Shown here in pieces: positions 18,433 to 27,600 of a stretch of DNA of 64,000 nt. The notes under the pieces were generated by a model. The model was not told the origin of the DNA. It saw nothing but the letters and a program-made list of their open reading frames with translations, and ran no database searches. Made by a program: the position numbers and the translations under genes. Position 1 is the stretch's first letter, and each line of letters begins with the position of its first letter. The DNA lies in contig JAQWGN010000007.1 in the NCBI GenBank assembly GCA_029238215.1, positions 62,001 through 126,000 on the forward strand, given 5' to 3'. Source of the stretch: Flavobacteriaceae bacterium (GTDB lineage Bacteria > Bacteroidota > Bacteroidia > Flavobacteriales > Flavobacteriaceae).

Positions 18433-18451
18433 TTTTTAGCAGGTAAACGCT

Positions 18452-18459
18452 TATCTTTA
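18452..18459 (+). promoter_or_regulatory. -7 box (TATCTTTA) of the small lipoprotein gene
   Basis: Seven of eight bases match TAnnTTTG and the box ends 3 nt before the ATG at 18463. It suggests a promoter separate from the PUL and an almost leaderless transcript. Confidence 0.4.
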
Positions 18460-18462
18460 CAT

Positions 18463-18939
18463 ATGCGTTTTATAATCTTTTCTTTTCTAATTCTTATTAT
18501 CGCTTGTACGCAGCCAAAACAAATTGCTTCAAGGACTGATGTAGTAGATACGCATGTTATTGATTCTATAATTAATTCCGTGGTTCCGCATCAACTCATT
18601 GAAGATGAGACAATTAATTGGGCAAATCTTGTAGGTCTGTTGGAATCATTAAATGATGTGCCTTATGAGCAACGCGAAGTGGCTCTAAAAAGCATTAAAG
18701 ATGAAGCGGTCACTCTTTCAAATCAATCTTGGCCTGAGCGCTTCAATACAAATCCGATTCGATCACGTTTCAATGTATTTGTTACCTATGCAAGCTTAGC
18801 AGCGGATCAACGATTTAGTACGAATCCTTCCCTAGAGCAAGCGCGTGCGATTGCTAAAATGAAACAAAGCTGGAATGATTTTGCAAATCGAATCGAGAAC
18901 AGTCTCGAACTACCCGTCTTGAATACGGCAATTCGGTAG
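18463..18939 (+). CDS. Small lipoprotein of unknown function
   Basis: The protein has 158 residues with a lipoprotein signal ending IIAC. I do not recognise the family. The mature part is predicted mostly helical (WANLVGLLESLND, REVALKSIKDEAV, ARAIAKMKQSWNDF). It has a promoter-like box just before the start. It lies 30 bp after the GH3 gene on the same strand, so it may belong to the PUL or be independent. Its 3' end overlaps the convergent epimerase gene by 30 bp. Confidence 0.65.
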   Translation: MRFIIFSFLILIIACTQPKQIASRTDVVDTHVIDSIINSVVPHQLIEDETINWANLVGLLESLNDVPYEQREVALKSIKDEAVTLSNQSWPERFNTNPIRSRFNVFVTYASLAADQRFSTNPSLEQARAIAKMKQSWNDFANRIENSLELPVLNTAIR

Positions 18940-19728
18940 TTGATAGTGATGCCCCAGTAAGTCTTCACTTTTTGTGTCTAAGACCTTTTTTGTTCTTGTG
19001 CTTTCCTCTTGACTAAAACCAGGCTCGGCTAAGTTATTTTCTAAACATTCTCGAGTGTAATAAGGAGCTCTTTCCGTATCGGTAGGACTAACACAATGAA
19101 GCGTGTCCCCCCAATGATTTCCTTGAATTAATTTCACTAAAAATGAAACTACATCTTTTTGATGCACTAGGTTTATTGGGGCTTTTGGCGCCGAAATAGT
19201 TGTCTTTCCTGCAAGTTGTCTTGCTGGGTGCCGTCCATCGCCTACTAGCCCTCCTAAGCGTACTACTGTCGCTAGCGCACTAAAGTTTTTAATATATGTT
19301 TCTGCTTGTAGCAATGCATTGCCTACAAATGATTCTGGCTTTGGAATGCTATCTTCTGTAACAATTCCTTGAGTTAAACCAAAAACACCAATACTACTCA
19401 AGTGGATTATTTTGCCATTGAAATTTTTTGGAATAGCACTCAAAACATGACTTACACGGGCTGCATAATCTGCATTTAAATCGCGTCTCATGCCCGGTGG
19501 AAAGGCAAGAATTAGAACATCCATGTCTTCTAGTAATGGCGGAAGTTCCCCAAAAACGCCATCATTATTAAGTTTAATTATATAGGGAACAACCCCTAAC
19601 GCTTTTAGTTCAACTAGATTGTGTTTTTGGGTAGTGCTTCCATGTACAATAAACCCCTCATTTAGAAGTGCTCTGGCCAATACTTTCCCAAGCCAACCGC
19701 ATCCAATTATCGAAATCTTCTTTTTCAT
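18910..19728 (-). CDS. NAD(P)-dependent epimerase/dehydratase, YeeZ-like SDR
   Basis: The protein has 272 residues. It begins with a Rossmann fold: IIGCGWLG is the GxGxxG dinucleotide-binding motif at residues 7-14. IHLSSIGVFG follows near 130, but the classical YxxxK of SDRs is not clear, as in YeeZ-type atypical SDRs. The substrate is unknown. It is monocistronic by position and faces the lipoprotein gene tail to tail with a 30-bp overlap. Confidence 0.7.
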   Translation of the reverse strand: MKKKISIIGCGWLGKVLARALLNEGFIVHGSTTQKHNLVELKALGVVPYIIKLNNDGVFGELPPLLEDMDVLILAFPPGMRRDLNADYAARVSHVLSAIPKNFNGKIIHLSSIGVFGLTQGIVTEDSIPKPESFVGNALLQAETYIKNFSALATVVRLGGLVGDGRHPARQLAGKTTISAPKAPINLVHQKDVVSFLVKLIQGNHWGDTLHCVSPTDTERAPYYTRECLENNLAEPGFSQEESTRTKKVLDTKSEDLLGHHYQLPNCRIQDG

Positions 19729-19778
19729 TTGTGTAAAAGTATTCTTTTTAAGAGAAGTTTGATAAAAATAATTTTTTG

Positions 19779-19786
19779 TATCTTTT
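19779..19786 (+). promoter_or_regulatory. -7 box (TATCTTTT) of the CBS-domain gene
   Basis: Seven of eight bases match TAnnTTTG, 18 nt before the ATG at 19805, within the 76-bp divergent gap to the epimerase gene. Confidence 0.45.
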
Positions 19787-19804
19787 GTTCAATAATACAT
19801 AAAC

Positions 19805-20269
19805 ATGCCTATAAAAAGTTTTCAAGCAGCACGACAAAAACTTGTTCCCAAAAAAAAGAATTCTTTGTTGGTACGAGATTATATGACGCGTAATTTGATT
19901 ACTTTTTCTCCACAACAATCTATTCTGGAAGTTATGCGTATTTTAATTCGCAATAAAATTTCAGGAGGTCCAGTTATGGATGATTTGTCTCGATTAGTTG
20001 GTGTCATTTCTGAAGCCGACTGCATCAAACACCTGTCAGAAAGTAAATATTTTAATCAACCTTTTTTTGATAGAAAAGTAGCAGATAGCATGAGTGAGAA
20101 CGTTGACACCATTGAAATAGATAAAACCATTTTTGATGCTGCTACGTTATTTCATGAAACCAATAGAAGACGGCTTCCCGTTTTGGATCGAGGTAGACTA
20201 GTAGGACAAATTAGTAGGCAAGATGTTGTTAAAGCTGCCCTGTTGTTGCGAAGTCAACGCTGGCGTTAA
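19805..20269 (+). CDS. CBS-domain pair protein
   Basis: The protein has 154 residues and consists of a basic N terminus followed by two CBS domains (about residues 25-80 and 95-150). Typical features are VRDYMTRNLITF, GGPVMDDLSRLVGVISEAD and RRLPVLDRGRLVGQISRQD. No other domain is present, so it is probably a small cytoplasmic adenine-nucleotide sensor or partner protein. The target is not evident. It is followed 30 bp later by an ssb-like gene on the same strand. Confidence 0.8.
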   Translation: MPIKSFQAARQKLVPKKKNSLLVRDYMTRNLITFSPQQSILEVMRILIRNKISGGPVMDDLSRLVGVISEADCIKHLSESKYFNQPFFDRKVADSMSENVDTIEIDKTIFDAATLFHETNRRRLPVLDRGRLVGQISRQDVVKAALLLRSQRWR

Positions 20270-20299
20270 TTATAAGGTAACCTCTTATTCCCCTTAATC

Positions 20300-20626
20300 A
20301 TGAATACAATCCAAAATCACGTCCAACTTATCGGTCATCTAGGAGATGATCCAGAAGAAATCCAATTAGATAACAATAAAAAACTGGCTAAATTTTCACT
20401 AGCTACAAACCTTAGGTATAAAAATAAAGATGGAGAAAGCGTAGAAAACACGCAGTGGCATCGAGTAGTAGCCTGGAACAAACTCGCTGATGTTTGTTTG
20501 GGAAACCTCAAAAAAGGAAGCCATGTAGCTTGTCTGGGACGCTTGGTCTATAGAGAGTATGAATCCAAATCTGGAGATAAACGGCAAGCAACAGAAATTC
20601 ATTTGGATGAGTTATTAATGTTGTAG
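20300..20626 (+). CDS. Single-stranded DNA-binding protein, short form without acidic tail
   Basis: The protein has 108 residues and is a single OB fold: NHVQLIGHLGDDPE at the start, TQWHRVVAWNKLAD in the middle and GSHVACLGRLVYREYE after it. It ends right after the fold (HLDELLML) and lacks the Gly/Gln linker and the DDDLPF-type acidic tip by which canonical SSB recruits partner proteins. The canonical copy is at 62481. It abuts the convergent HDAC-family gene with no gap. A specialised role is inferred. Confidence 0.85.
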   Translation: MNTIQNHVQLIGHLGDDPEEIQLDNNKKLAKFSLATNLRYKNKDGESVENTQWHRVVAWNKLADVCLGNLKKGSHVACLGRLVYREYESKSGDKRQATEIHLDELLML

Positions 20627-21529
20627 TTACTCAAATATGGATGAAGCAACACGGTAGGTATTAGCATGTGCTTCAACAATAAGGTTAACATCAGGCGCAT
20701 AACCACCACCCATGCTGCACTGAATGGGTATGTCTTGCTCATAACATGCTGAAAGGACCATTTCGTCTCGTCTTTTTGAACCTTTTAGTGAAAGGGAAAG
20801 ACGTCCAAGTTTGTCTTCTTTTAAAACGTCTACACCAGATAGATAAAACACAAAGTCAGGGCGTACCCTTTCAAATAAATTTCCTAGATGTTTCTCAAGT
20901 AGCTTTAAGTAGCTTTCATCATCTGTATTATCAGGCAAAGCTACATCTAGGTCACTTCGTTCTTTTTGAAACGGATAATTTGATTTTCCGTGCATAGAAA
21001 AGGTAAAAACCTGTGGGTTGTTTTCAAAGAGTGCTGCAGTCCCATTTCCCTGATGCACATCTAAGTCAATGATCAGAATTTTCGAAGCTTTTTTGGTGTA
21101 AAGCAAGTGGTTTGCAGCAATAGCTTGATCATTGAGTAGACAAAAGGCTTCACCACGGTCATAAAAAGCATGATGGGTGCCACCAGCAATATTGAATGCA
21201 ATGCCATTTGATAAGGCATATTCACACCCCATAAGGGTTCCTTGTGCGATGACATGCTCGCGTAAAATGAGATTTTCTGAGACTGGAAACCCAATACGCC
21301 TCGCTTCTTTTTTAGAAAACTTTAGGGTGTTAAGTTTTTCAATATAAGCTTCGCAATGGGTAAGTAAAATTGTTGCGTTGTCAAGTTTCGTTGGGCTAAA
21401 AAACTGTGCTGGGATACAGGTCCCTTCTCGTTTTAATTGCTCTGGGAGCAATTCGTATTTAAGCATTGGAAATCGATGTCCCTCCGGTAGAGGGTGCGCA
21501 TACAATGGGTGCTGAGCAATGCGAATCAT
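20627..21529 (-). CDS. Histone-deacetylase family protein
   Basis: The protein has 300 residues of the HDAC/acetylpolyamine amidohydrolase superfamily. The catalytic region shows GGTHHAFYDRGEAFC with the histidine pair, DLDVHQGNG with the zinc-binding Asp/His, and DVLKEDKLGRLSLS near the C terminus. Bacterial members deacetylate small acetylated amines or proteins; the substrate here is unknown. A TATCTTTG box ends 5 nt before the ATG, predicting a leaderless transcript. Confidence 0.85.
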   Translation of the reverse strand: MIRIAQHPLYAHPLPEGHRFPMLKYELLPEQLKREGTCIPAQFFSPTKLDNATILLTHCEAYIEKLNTLKFSKKEARRIGFPVSENLILREHVIAQGTLMGCEYALSNGIAFNIAGGTHHAFYDRGEAFCLLNDQAIAANHLLYTKKASKILIIDLDVHQGNGTAALFENNPQVFTFSMHGKSNYPFQKERSDLDVALPDNTDDESYLKLLEKHLGNLFERVRPDFVFYLSGVDVLKEDKLGRLSLSLKGSKRRDEMVLSACYEQDIPIQCSMGGGYAPDVNLIVEAHANTYRVASSIFE

Positions 21530-21534
21530 GCATG

Positions 21535-21542
21535 CAAAGATA
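21535..21542 (-). promoter_or_regulatory. -7 box (TATCTTTG) of the HDAC-family gene
   Basis: A perfect TAnnTTTG match on the minus strand lies 5 nt before the start codon at 21529. Confidence 0.6.
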
Positions 21543-21546
21543 CATC

Positions 21547-21765
21547 TTATGCGTGTTTAATGTTTTTTACTACCAAGCTTAGTATACATAGTTTGATTCC
21601 AATTGCCAATGCGGTGCACAATACCCCTTCTATATGATTTAATTTATAAACAGAATTGAAAAATTCAACGGTTTCAATTTCATAAATTATTAAAATGGGA
21701 AGCATGGTAATAATTAAAGAAAGACCAAATGCAAAGAGCGCTTTATAAAGTGGAAATTTATTCAT
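21547..21765 (-). CDS. Small membrane protein, unknown function
   Basis: The protein has 72 residues with two predicted membrane helices (about 7-28 and 47-66). I do not recognise a family. A perfect -7 box lies 20 nt upstream, which supports it being a gene. Confidence 0.55.
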   Translation of the reverse strand: MNKFPLYKALFAFGLSLIITMLPILIIYEIETVEFFNSVYKLNHIEGVLCTALAIGIKLCILSLVVKNIKHA

Positions 21766-21785
21766 AGTTGTAAAATTTGGAGCAA

Positions 21786-21793
21786 CAAAACTA
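21786..21793 (-). promoter_or_regulatory. -7 box (TAGTTTTG) of the 72-aa membrane protein
   Basis: A perfect TAnnTTTG match on the minus strand, 20 nt before the ATG at 21765. Confidence 0.5.
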
Positions 21794-21846
21794 TGAAAAC
21801 AGATTGATGTTTAAGGGAAAGAAACCTGTCAACGTAAAAAATTTGT

Positions 21847-23520
21847 TTAAGGCATTAGTTTAGCTTGTTGAATTTCAATTATACCATCCTCAATTTTTTC
21901 AAAAAGTAATGATGCTTCACCTAGATTGTGATTTGTTGGAATTAATGATACTTTGTTCACATCTTCCCATCCCGTATTTGGATTTAATTTAAGCATCGAT
22001 TGAAGCTTTTCTGCAGTATGCGGTAAAAAAGGTTCTGAAACAATGGCCAAGCCAGCTACTAGCTGAATGGCAGTATACATAATGGTAGCGACACGTTCTG
22101 GATTTGTCTTTATAAGCTTCCAGGGCTCTTCATCTGCCAAATACTTATTTCCTATTCGAGCAAGTTGCATCATTTCTTGACTGGCTGCTCTAAATTTGTA
22201 TTCTTCCAACAAATCAGCAATTCGTGTTGGTGATTCTGAAAGGGCTTGTAAGGCATCTTTGTCTGCTTTAGTATATGAGTTAGGTTCTGGTACTACGCTG
22301 TCATAGTATTTATACATGAGTACCATTACTCGATTTACAAAATTTCCAAAGATGGCCACAAGTTCGCTGTTGTTTCGTGTCTGAAAGTCAGCCCAAGTAA
22401 AGTCGTTGTCTTTGGTTTCTGGTGCGTTAGCAGTTAACACATACCGAAGTACATCTTGTTTATTTGGAAACTCCTCGAGGTATTCGTGGAGCCAAACCGC
22501 CCAGTTTTTTGAAGTAGATAATTTCTGGCCCTCAAGGTTTAAAAATTCATTTGCAGGCACGTTTTTGGGCATAATGTAGTCTCCCATTGCCTTTAGGATC
22601 GCTGGAAAAATAATACAATGAAAGACAATATTATCTTTTCCAATAAAGTGCACTAGTTCAGTATCAGTATCTTGCCAGTACGGTTTCCAATCATTCCCCG
22701 TTTTTGTAGCCCATTCCTTGGTAGCCGATATATATCCAATAGGCGCATCGAACCAAACATACAGCACTTTATTTTCTCCTCCTGGAACGGGAACGGGGAT
22801 TCCCCACGATAAATCACGTGTAACCGCTCTAGGTTTAAGCCCATCATCTAACCAAGATTTCACTTGACCTAGCACATTTGTCTTCCAGTCGTCCTTGTGA
22901 CCTTCCAATATCCATGTGCGTAAAAATGTTTCGTAACGATTTAAGGGTAAATACCAATGCGTAGTTTCTTTCATGCTTGGTGTTTCACCCGACAGTGCCG
23001 ACTTAGGTTCGATAAGGTCGGTAGCGTTTAATGAACTACCACAAGCTTCACATTGATCGCCGTATGCTTCGTCGTAGTTACATTTTGGACAAGTACCTAC
23101 CACATAGCGGTCAGCTAAAAATTGATCTTCTTTAGCGTCATAAAGTTGGTTTGTAGTTTGCGTTTCAAAACAATCAGTATCATGTAATTTTTTGAAAAAT
23201 GATTGTGCAGTCTCACGGTGTATATCGCTAGAAGTCCGTCCGTAATAATCAAAGGATATTCCAAAGGCATCAAACGAATCCTTGATAAGGTGATGATAGG
23301 TGTCGATAACCTCTTTGGGAGTAATGCCTTCTTTTTTGGCTTTCATTGAGATTGCAACTCCATGTTCATCACTACCGCAAATAAATAGGACTTCTTTCCC
23401 CCTAAGACGTAAGTAACGTGCATATATATCCGCAGGAACATAAACGCCCGCCAAATGCCCAATGTGAATAGGTCCGTTGGTGTAGGGAAGTGCTGCGGTA
23501 AGGGTATAGCGTTTGCTCAT
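21847..23520 (-). CDS. metG: Methionyl-tRNA synthetase without C-terminal tRNA-binding domain
   Basis: The protein has 557 residues and charges tRNA-Met with methionine. The class I signatures are HIGHLAG near residue 20 and KLSTSKNW (KMSKS-type) in the second half. A four-cysteine zinc knuckle, [17 protein letters not shown], lies near residues 144-160. The anticodon-binding helical domain follows, and the protein ends at [10 protein letters not shown]. Most Bacteroidota MetRS that I know continue for ~130 residues into an EMAPII/Trbp111-like tRNA-binding domain; here a stop and an 81-bp gap follow, and no remnant is visible. A -7 box lies 16 nt upstream. Confidence 0.93.
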   Translation of the reverse strand: MSKRYTLTAALPYTNGPIHIGHLAGVYVPADIYARYLRLRGKEVLFICGSDEHGVAISMKAKKEGITPKEVIDTYHHLIKDSFDAFGISFDYYGRTSSDIHRETAQSFFKKLHDTDCFETQTTNQLYDAKEDQFLADRYVVGTCPKCNYDEAYGDQCEACGSSLNATDLIEPKSALSGETPSMKETTHWYLPLNRYETFLRTWILEGHKDDWKTNVLGQVKSWLDDGLKPRAVTRDLSWGIPVPVPGGENKVLYVWFDAPIGYISATKEWATKTGNDWKPYWQDTDTELVHFIGKDNIVFHCIIFPAILKAMGDYIMPKNVPANEFLNLEGQKLSTSKNWAVWLHEYLEEFPNKQDVLRYVLTANAPETKDNDFTWADFQTRNNSELVAIFGNFVNRVMVLMYKYYDSVVPEPNSYTKADKDALQALSESPTRIADLLEEYKFRAASQEMMQLARIGNKYLADEEPWKLIKTNPERVATIMYTAIQLVAGLAIVSEPFLPHTAEKLQSMLKLNPNTGWEDVNKVSLIPTNHNLGEASLLFEKIEDGIIEIQQAKLMP

Positions 23521-23536
23521 AAATGAATTTTCGGCA

Positions 23537-23544
23537 CAAAAATA
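23537..23544 (-). promoter_or_regulatory. -7 box (TATTTTTG) of metG
   Basis: A perfect TAnnTTTG match on the minus strand, 16 nt before the metG start at 23520. Confidence 0.6.
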
Positions 23545-23602
23545 GGGATTTTATATCCGCATACCCATTAGATTTTTTACCTTTCCATTGCCCTAAACAG
23601 TT

Positions 23603-23962
23603 ATGATGAATACCCACAACAAAGGAATGCTCGGCGAGGATCTTGCCAGTGCCTATTTAAAGAAGCATGGTTATGGAATTATGGCACGCAATTTTTTTTA
23701 TCAAAAAGCAGAAATTGATATCGTTGCATGCAAAGCAGATGTCCTTGTAATTGTTGAAGTAAAATGGAGAAAATCGGATATTCATGGAAAACCTCATGTT
23801 TTTGTTACGCCAAAAAAACGGAAGTTACTTGCACGTGCAGCACAGCAATTTATTGAACGCCACAATTGGCAGGGAGAGACTAGATTTGATATCATCAGTA
23901 TTTTGGGAGATGAAAATAATTATACGATACAACACATAAAAGCTGCATTTTATTTTTTCTGA
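23603..23962 (+). CDS. YraN family (UPF0102) endonuclease-like protein
   Basis: The protein has 119 residues. GMLGEDLASAYLKKHGY at the start and AEIDIVA...LVIVEVKWR in the middle give the restriction-endonuclease-like D-(E/x)xK core of the YraN family. The fold suggests nucleic-acid binding or cleavage, but the cellular role is unclear. It is divergent from metG with an 82-bp gap. A second in-frame ATG directly follows the first (23606). Confidence 0.88.
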   Translation: MMNTHNKGMLGEDLASAYLKKHGYGIMARNFFYQKAEIDIVACKADVLVIVEVKWRKSDIHGKPHVFVTPKKRKLLARAAQQFIERHNWQGETRFDIISILGDENNYTIQHIKAAFYFF

Positions 23963-23999
23963 CAATGTTATTTTTATAACATTTTGTTAATTTTTTAAA

Positions 24000-24007
24000 T
24001 ATCTTTG
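24000..24007 (+). promoter_or_regulatory. -7 box (TATCTTTG) of the ACT-domain gene
   Basis: A perfect TAnnTTTG match, 17 nt before the ATG at 24025. Confidence 0.6.
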
Positions 24008-24024
24008 TTGTGTAAAATACTCAT

Positions 24025-24684
24025 ATGACAACTATAGCATCTGCCGTAGAGGCCTATATAAAGTCCAAACCATTTTTAATTAGTGCACTTACCCAGGGAA
24101 TTATCAACCTTACCTCCTTGTCTCGTATCATGCAAGAAGATATTCAGGCGCAAATTCAAAAGCCTGTTCGAACAGGAGCGATAGTAATGGCGCTAAAACG
24201 GTTATCAACTGATTTAGAGTTCCGATATTCTCATAAAATCATCAAGACTCTAAAAAATATTGGTGATATTACCGTTCGCTCATCCCTAATGGATTATAGT
24301 TTTAAAGTTTCCGACACCCTTTTGGCGGCACAAGCCAAACTCTTGGCACAATTACAGCTATCTAGTGAAAATTTTTATACTTCTTCACGCGGTGTCCACG
24401 AATGTAATATTGTTGTTAGCGAGCATTTGTCGCCCTTGGTGGACACCTATTTAGCAAAAGAAGAATGCTTACACAAACAAAATAATTTATCTTCAATTAC
24501 ATTAAAGTTGCCTACTGAAAATGTGGCAATTCCTGGAATATATTATTTTGTATTTCAACGTCTTTCTTGGGAAGGAATTAATATTTGTGAAGTAATATCA
24601 ACGTCTAATGAGTTCACAATTTTGGTCAATGATGAGCAAGTAGACAAGGCTTTCCGTGTGGTTAAGGACCTCAAGCAACTGTAG
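24025..24684 (+). CDS. ACT-domain protein, likely amino-acid-responsive regulator
   Basis: The protein has 219 residues. The N-terminal ~100 residues are helical and resemble a small winged-helix arrangement (LTSLSRIMQEDIQ, TGAIVMALKRLSTDL). The C-terminal ~60 residues match the ACT fold as found in aspartate kinases: IPGIYYFVFQRLSWEGINI, then EVISTSNEFTILV. ACT domains bind small molecules, often amino acids. No catalytic domain is present, so a sensor or regulator is inferred. Its 3' end overlaps convergent mfd by 14 bp. The nearby aspartate kinase gene is suggestive only. Confidence 0.65.
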   Translation: MTTIASAVEAYIKSKPFLISALTQGIINLTSLSRIMQEDIQAQIQKPVRTGAIVMALKRLSTDLEFRYSHKIIKTLKNIGDITVRSSLMDYSFKVSDTLLAAQAKLLAQLQLSSENFYTSSRGVHECNIVVSEHLSPLVDTYLAKEECLHKQNNLSSITLKLPTENVAIPGIYYFVFQRLSWEGINICEVISTSNEFTILVNDEQVDKAFRVVKDLKQL

Positions 24685-27600
24685 GTTGTTTTAGTTTACT
24701 AAGCAGTTGTAGTGCTTTTGTCAATGACGAGACTTGCTCAATCACCAATACAAGTTTAGGTCCTTCTTTGGTAGTTTTTTCTTTCAGTTGTGCTTTGCCT
24801 AAGGACCCCATTTTGCCCAACATATATTGGAACGCTTCTTCTTGGTAAAATACACTTTCGGGATCGGCCAAAAAAGAACAAATACATTTTTGTTTTTTTA
24901 AGATGATTTTTTCAAACCCAAGTTCTGTCCCCAGCCATTTTAAACGCACACTTTCAAATAGTTCATCAGCAGCTTCAGGTAGTGGTCCAAACCGATCTAT
25001 TAGTCCGGTGCTAAATGCATCTAATTCTTTTGCTGTTTTTAACGTTGCTAGTTCTTGGTATTGTGTTAATCGTTCTGTTACATTATTGATGTAATCTGTT
25101 GGGAAAAAGACTTCAAAGTCAGTATCTAATACCAGTTCTTTTTGACGTGGTTTTTGGCCAGGATACAATGTTTTAAACTCATTATGTTGCAGCTCTTCAA
25201 TCGCATCTTTTAGTATTTTTTGATAGGTTTCAAATCCGATATCATTTATAAATCCACTTTGTTCCCCTCCCAATAAATCTCCGGCTCCTCGAATCTCTAA
25301 GTCTTTCATAGCAATCTGAAATCCTGATCCAAGTGCTGTATACTGGCTTATGGCCTCCATGCGTTTTCGCGCATCTTCAGTGAGGACAGAAAATGGAGGG
25401 GTTATAAAGTAACAAAACGCTTTTTTGTTACTACGCCCAACGCGCCCCCGCATTTGGTGCAAATCGCTTAGCCCAAAATTATTGGCGTTATTTATAAAAA
25501 TAGTATTTGCATTAGGGACATCTAATCCACTCTCGATAATCGTTGTTGCTACTAAAATATCGTATTGCCCATCAACAAAGCCAAGCATTAATCCTTCAAG
25601 TTTGTTTCCTGGAAGCTGCCCATGTGCAGTTGCAATTCGTGCATCTGGAATAAGTCGTTGCAGCATACCAGAAACCTCTCCAATATTTTCAATTCGGTTA
25701 TGTACAAAAAACACTTGTCCACCACGTTGTAATTCGTAAATAACAGCATCGCGAATTTGGGCTTCATTCCATGAAAGCACCTGACTTTCGATAGGGTACC
25801 GATTGGGTGGCGCCGTGTTTATTACTGACAAATCCCTAGCAGCCATTAAACTAAACTGCATGGTTCTTGGGATCGGAGTAGCAGTTAGGGTAAGCACATC
25901 AACATGCGCCTTTAACGAACGAAGTTTTTCTTTTACACCAACACCAAATTTTTGTTCTTCGTCTACAATAAGCAACCCCAAATCCTTTAGTTTAACCGAT
26001 TTGCCAACCAATTGATGGGTACCAATAACAATGTCTAATGCACCGCTTTCTAATCCTTCCAAAACCTCTTTTCGTTGTTTGGCTGTTCGAAAACGGTTGA
26101 GATAATCTATCGTAACTGGAAATTCTTTTAAGCGCTTTTCAAAGGTGTTAAAGTGTTGGAATGCTAAAATTGTAGTTGGCACCAAAACAACAACTTGCTT
26201 GCCGTTGTCAACAGCCTTAAACGCCGCACGGATAGCAACTTCTGTTTTTCCAAAGCCAACATCGCCACAAATTAATCGATCCATGGGTTTTAAGCTCTCC
26301 ATGTCCTGCTTAACGGCGGCAGTTGCCGTACGTTGATCTGGAGTGTCTTCAAACAAAAAGGAAGCCTCTAGCTCGTGTTGCAGGTATGTATCAGGACCAC
26401 ATGCAAACCCTTTATTCATACGGCGTTTTGCGTATACATTAATTAGGTTAAAGGCAATTTCCTTGACTCTTTTTTTGGTCTTTTGCTTAATCTTTTTCCA
26501 AGCACCAGAACCTAATTTGTAAACTTTGGGTGCAGCACCATCTTTTCCGTTGTATTTGGATATTTTATGAAGCGAATGAATACTGACATATAAAATGTCT
26601 CTGTCTCCATAAAATAGTTTTATGGCTTCTTGAGTTTTTCCTTCAACATCAATACGTTGTAACCCTCCAAAAGTCCCGATACCGTGATCGATATGGGTAA
26701 CATAATCGCCAACCTCTAATTGCGTTAACGCCTTTAATGATATCGCTTGCTTTTTGGTATATCCATTTTTTAATCGAAACTTATGATAGCGTTCAAATAA
26801 TTGATGATCAGTATAGCATACAAGTTGTTCATCCTCATCAATAAATCCTTGGTATAGTGGGGCAACCCAGCAGCTAAATGCAATGTTTGGCGCAAGCTCT
26901 TCGATAATCTGTAAAAGCCGTTCTTTTTGTGTTTCAGATGCACAAAAAATATGGTTTGTCCGTTGTTGGTCCGTATTTTCACTTAAGTGCTCAACAAACC
27001 AATCAAACTTGCGTTTAAAATGTGGTTGAGGCTGGCAATTAAATGCAATCGTGTTTTCTGAGTTGCTTCCAGAAAAGTGTATGCTTTTGTGCGCGCTTAA
27101 CCCTTCAGAAAAGGCATGAGCTTTAATAAATAATTCGTCAGGAGGCAATCTGCGAACTTCGCCTTCCAAGCCTTTATGAATTTTATCAGCATGATCAAAA
27201 AGTTTATCTAGCTCTGCACAAATAAGCGCTTCATTTTGTACACACACAAGTGTATCCTTGTCTAAAAAAGAAAGTAAAGACTGTCGTGTTTCCTTCTCTG
27301 TCTTTTGTTCAATATTTGCCAATACTTTAATAGCATTCAATGAGCCAATAGATCGTTGCGTAGTGACATCAAAACTTCGTATGGTATCTATTTCATCTCC
27401 AAAAAACTCGATACGAAAAGGATGGTCGTTACTAAATGAGTGTACATCTAAAATGCCTCCTCGCACGGCAAATTCTCCGGGCTCTGATACAAAATCTACT
27501 CGGTTAAATCCAAAATCGAATAGCGTTTCATTGACAAAATCAATACTTAGCTTGTCTCCAATTTGAATGTTTAACGTTTTACTTTGTAGCGCTTTGGCAG

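Noticed and set aside
24903-27566. Several open frames of 60-104 codons on the plus strand across mfd
   Set aside because: They lie antisense within one long conserved gene, have serine/proline-rich low-complexity composition and no promoter or family features.
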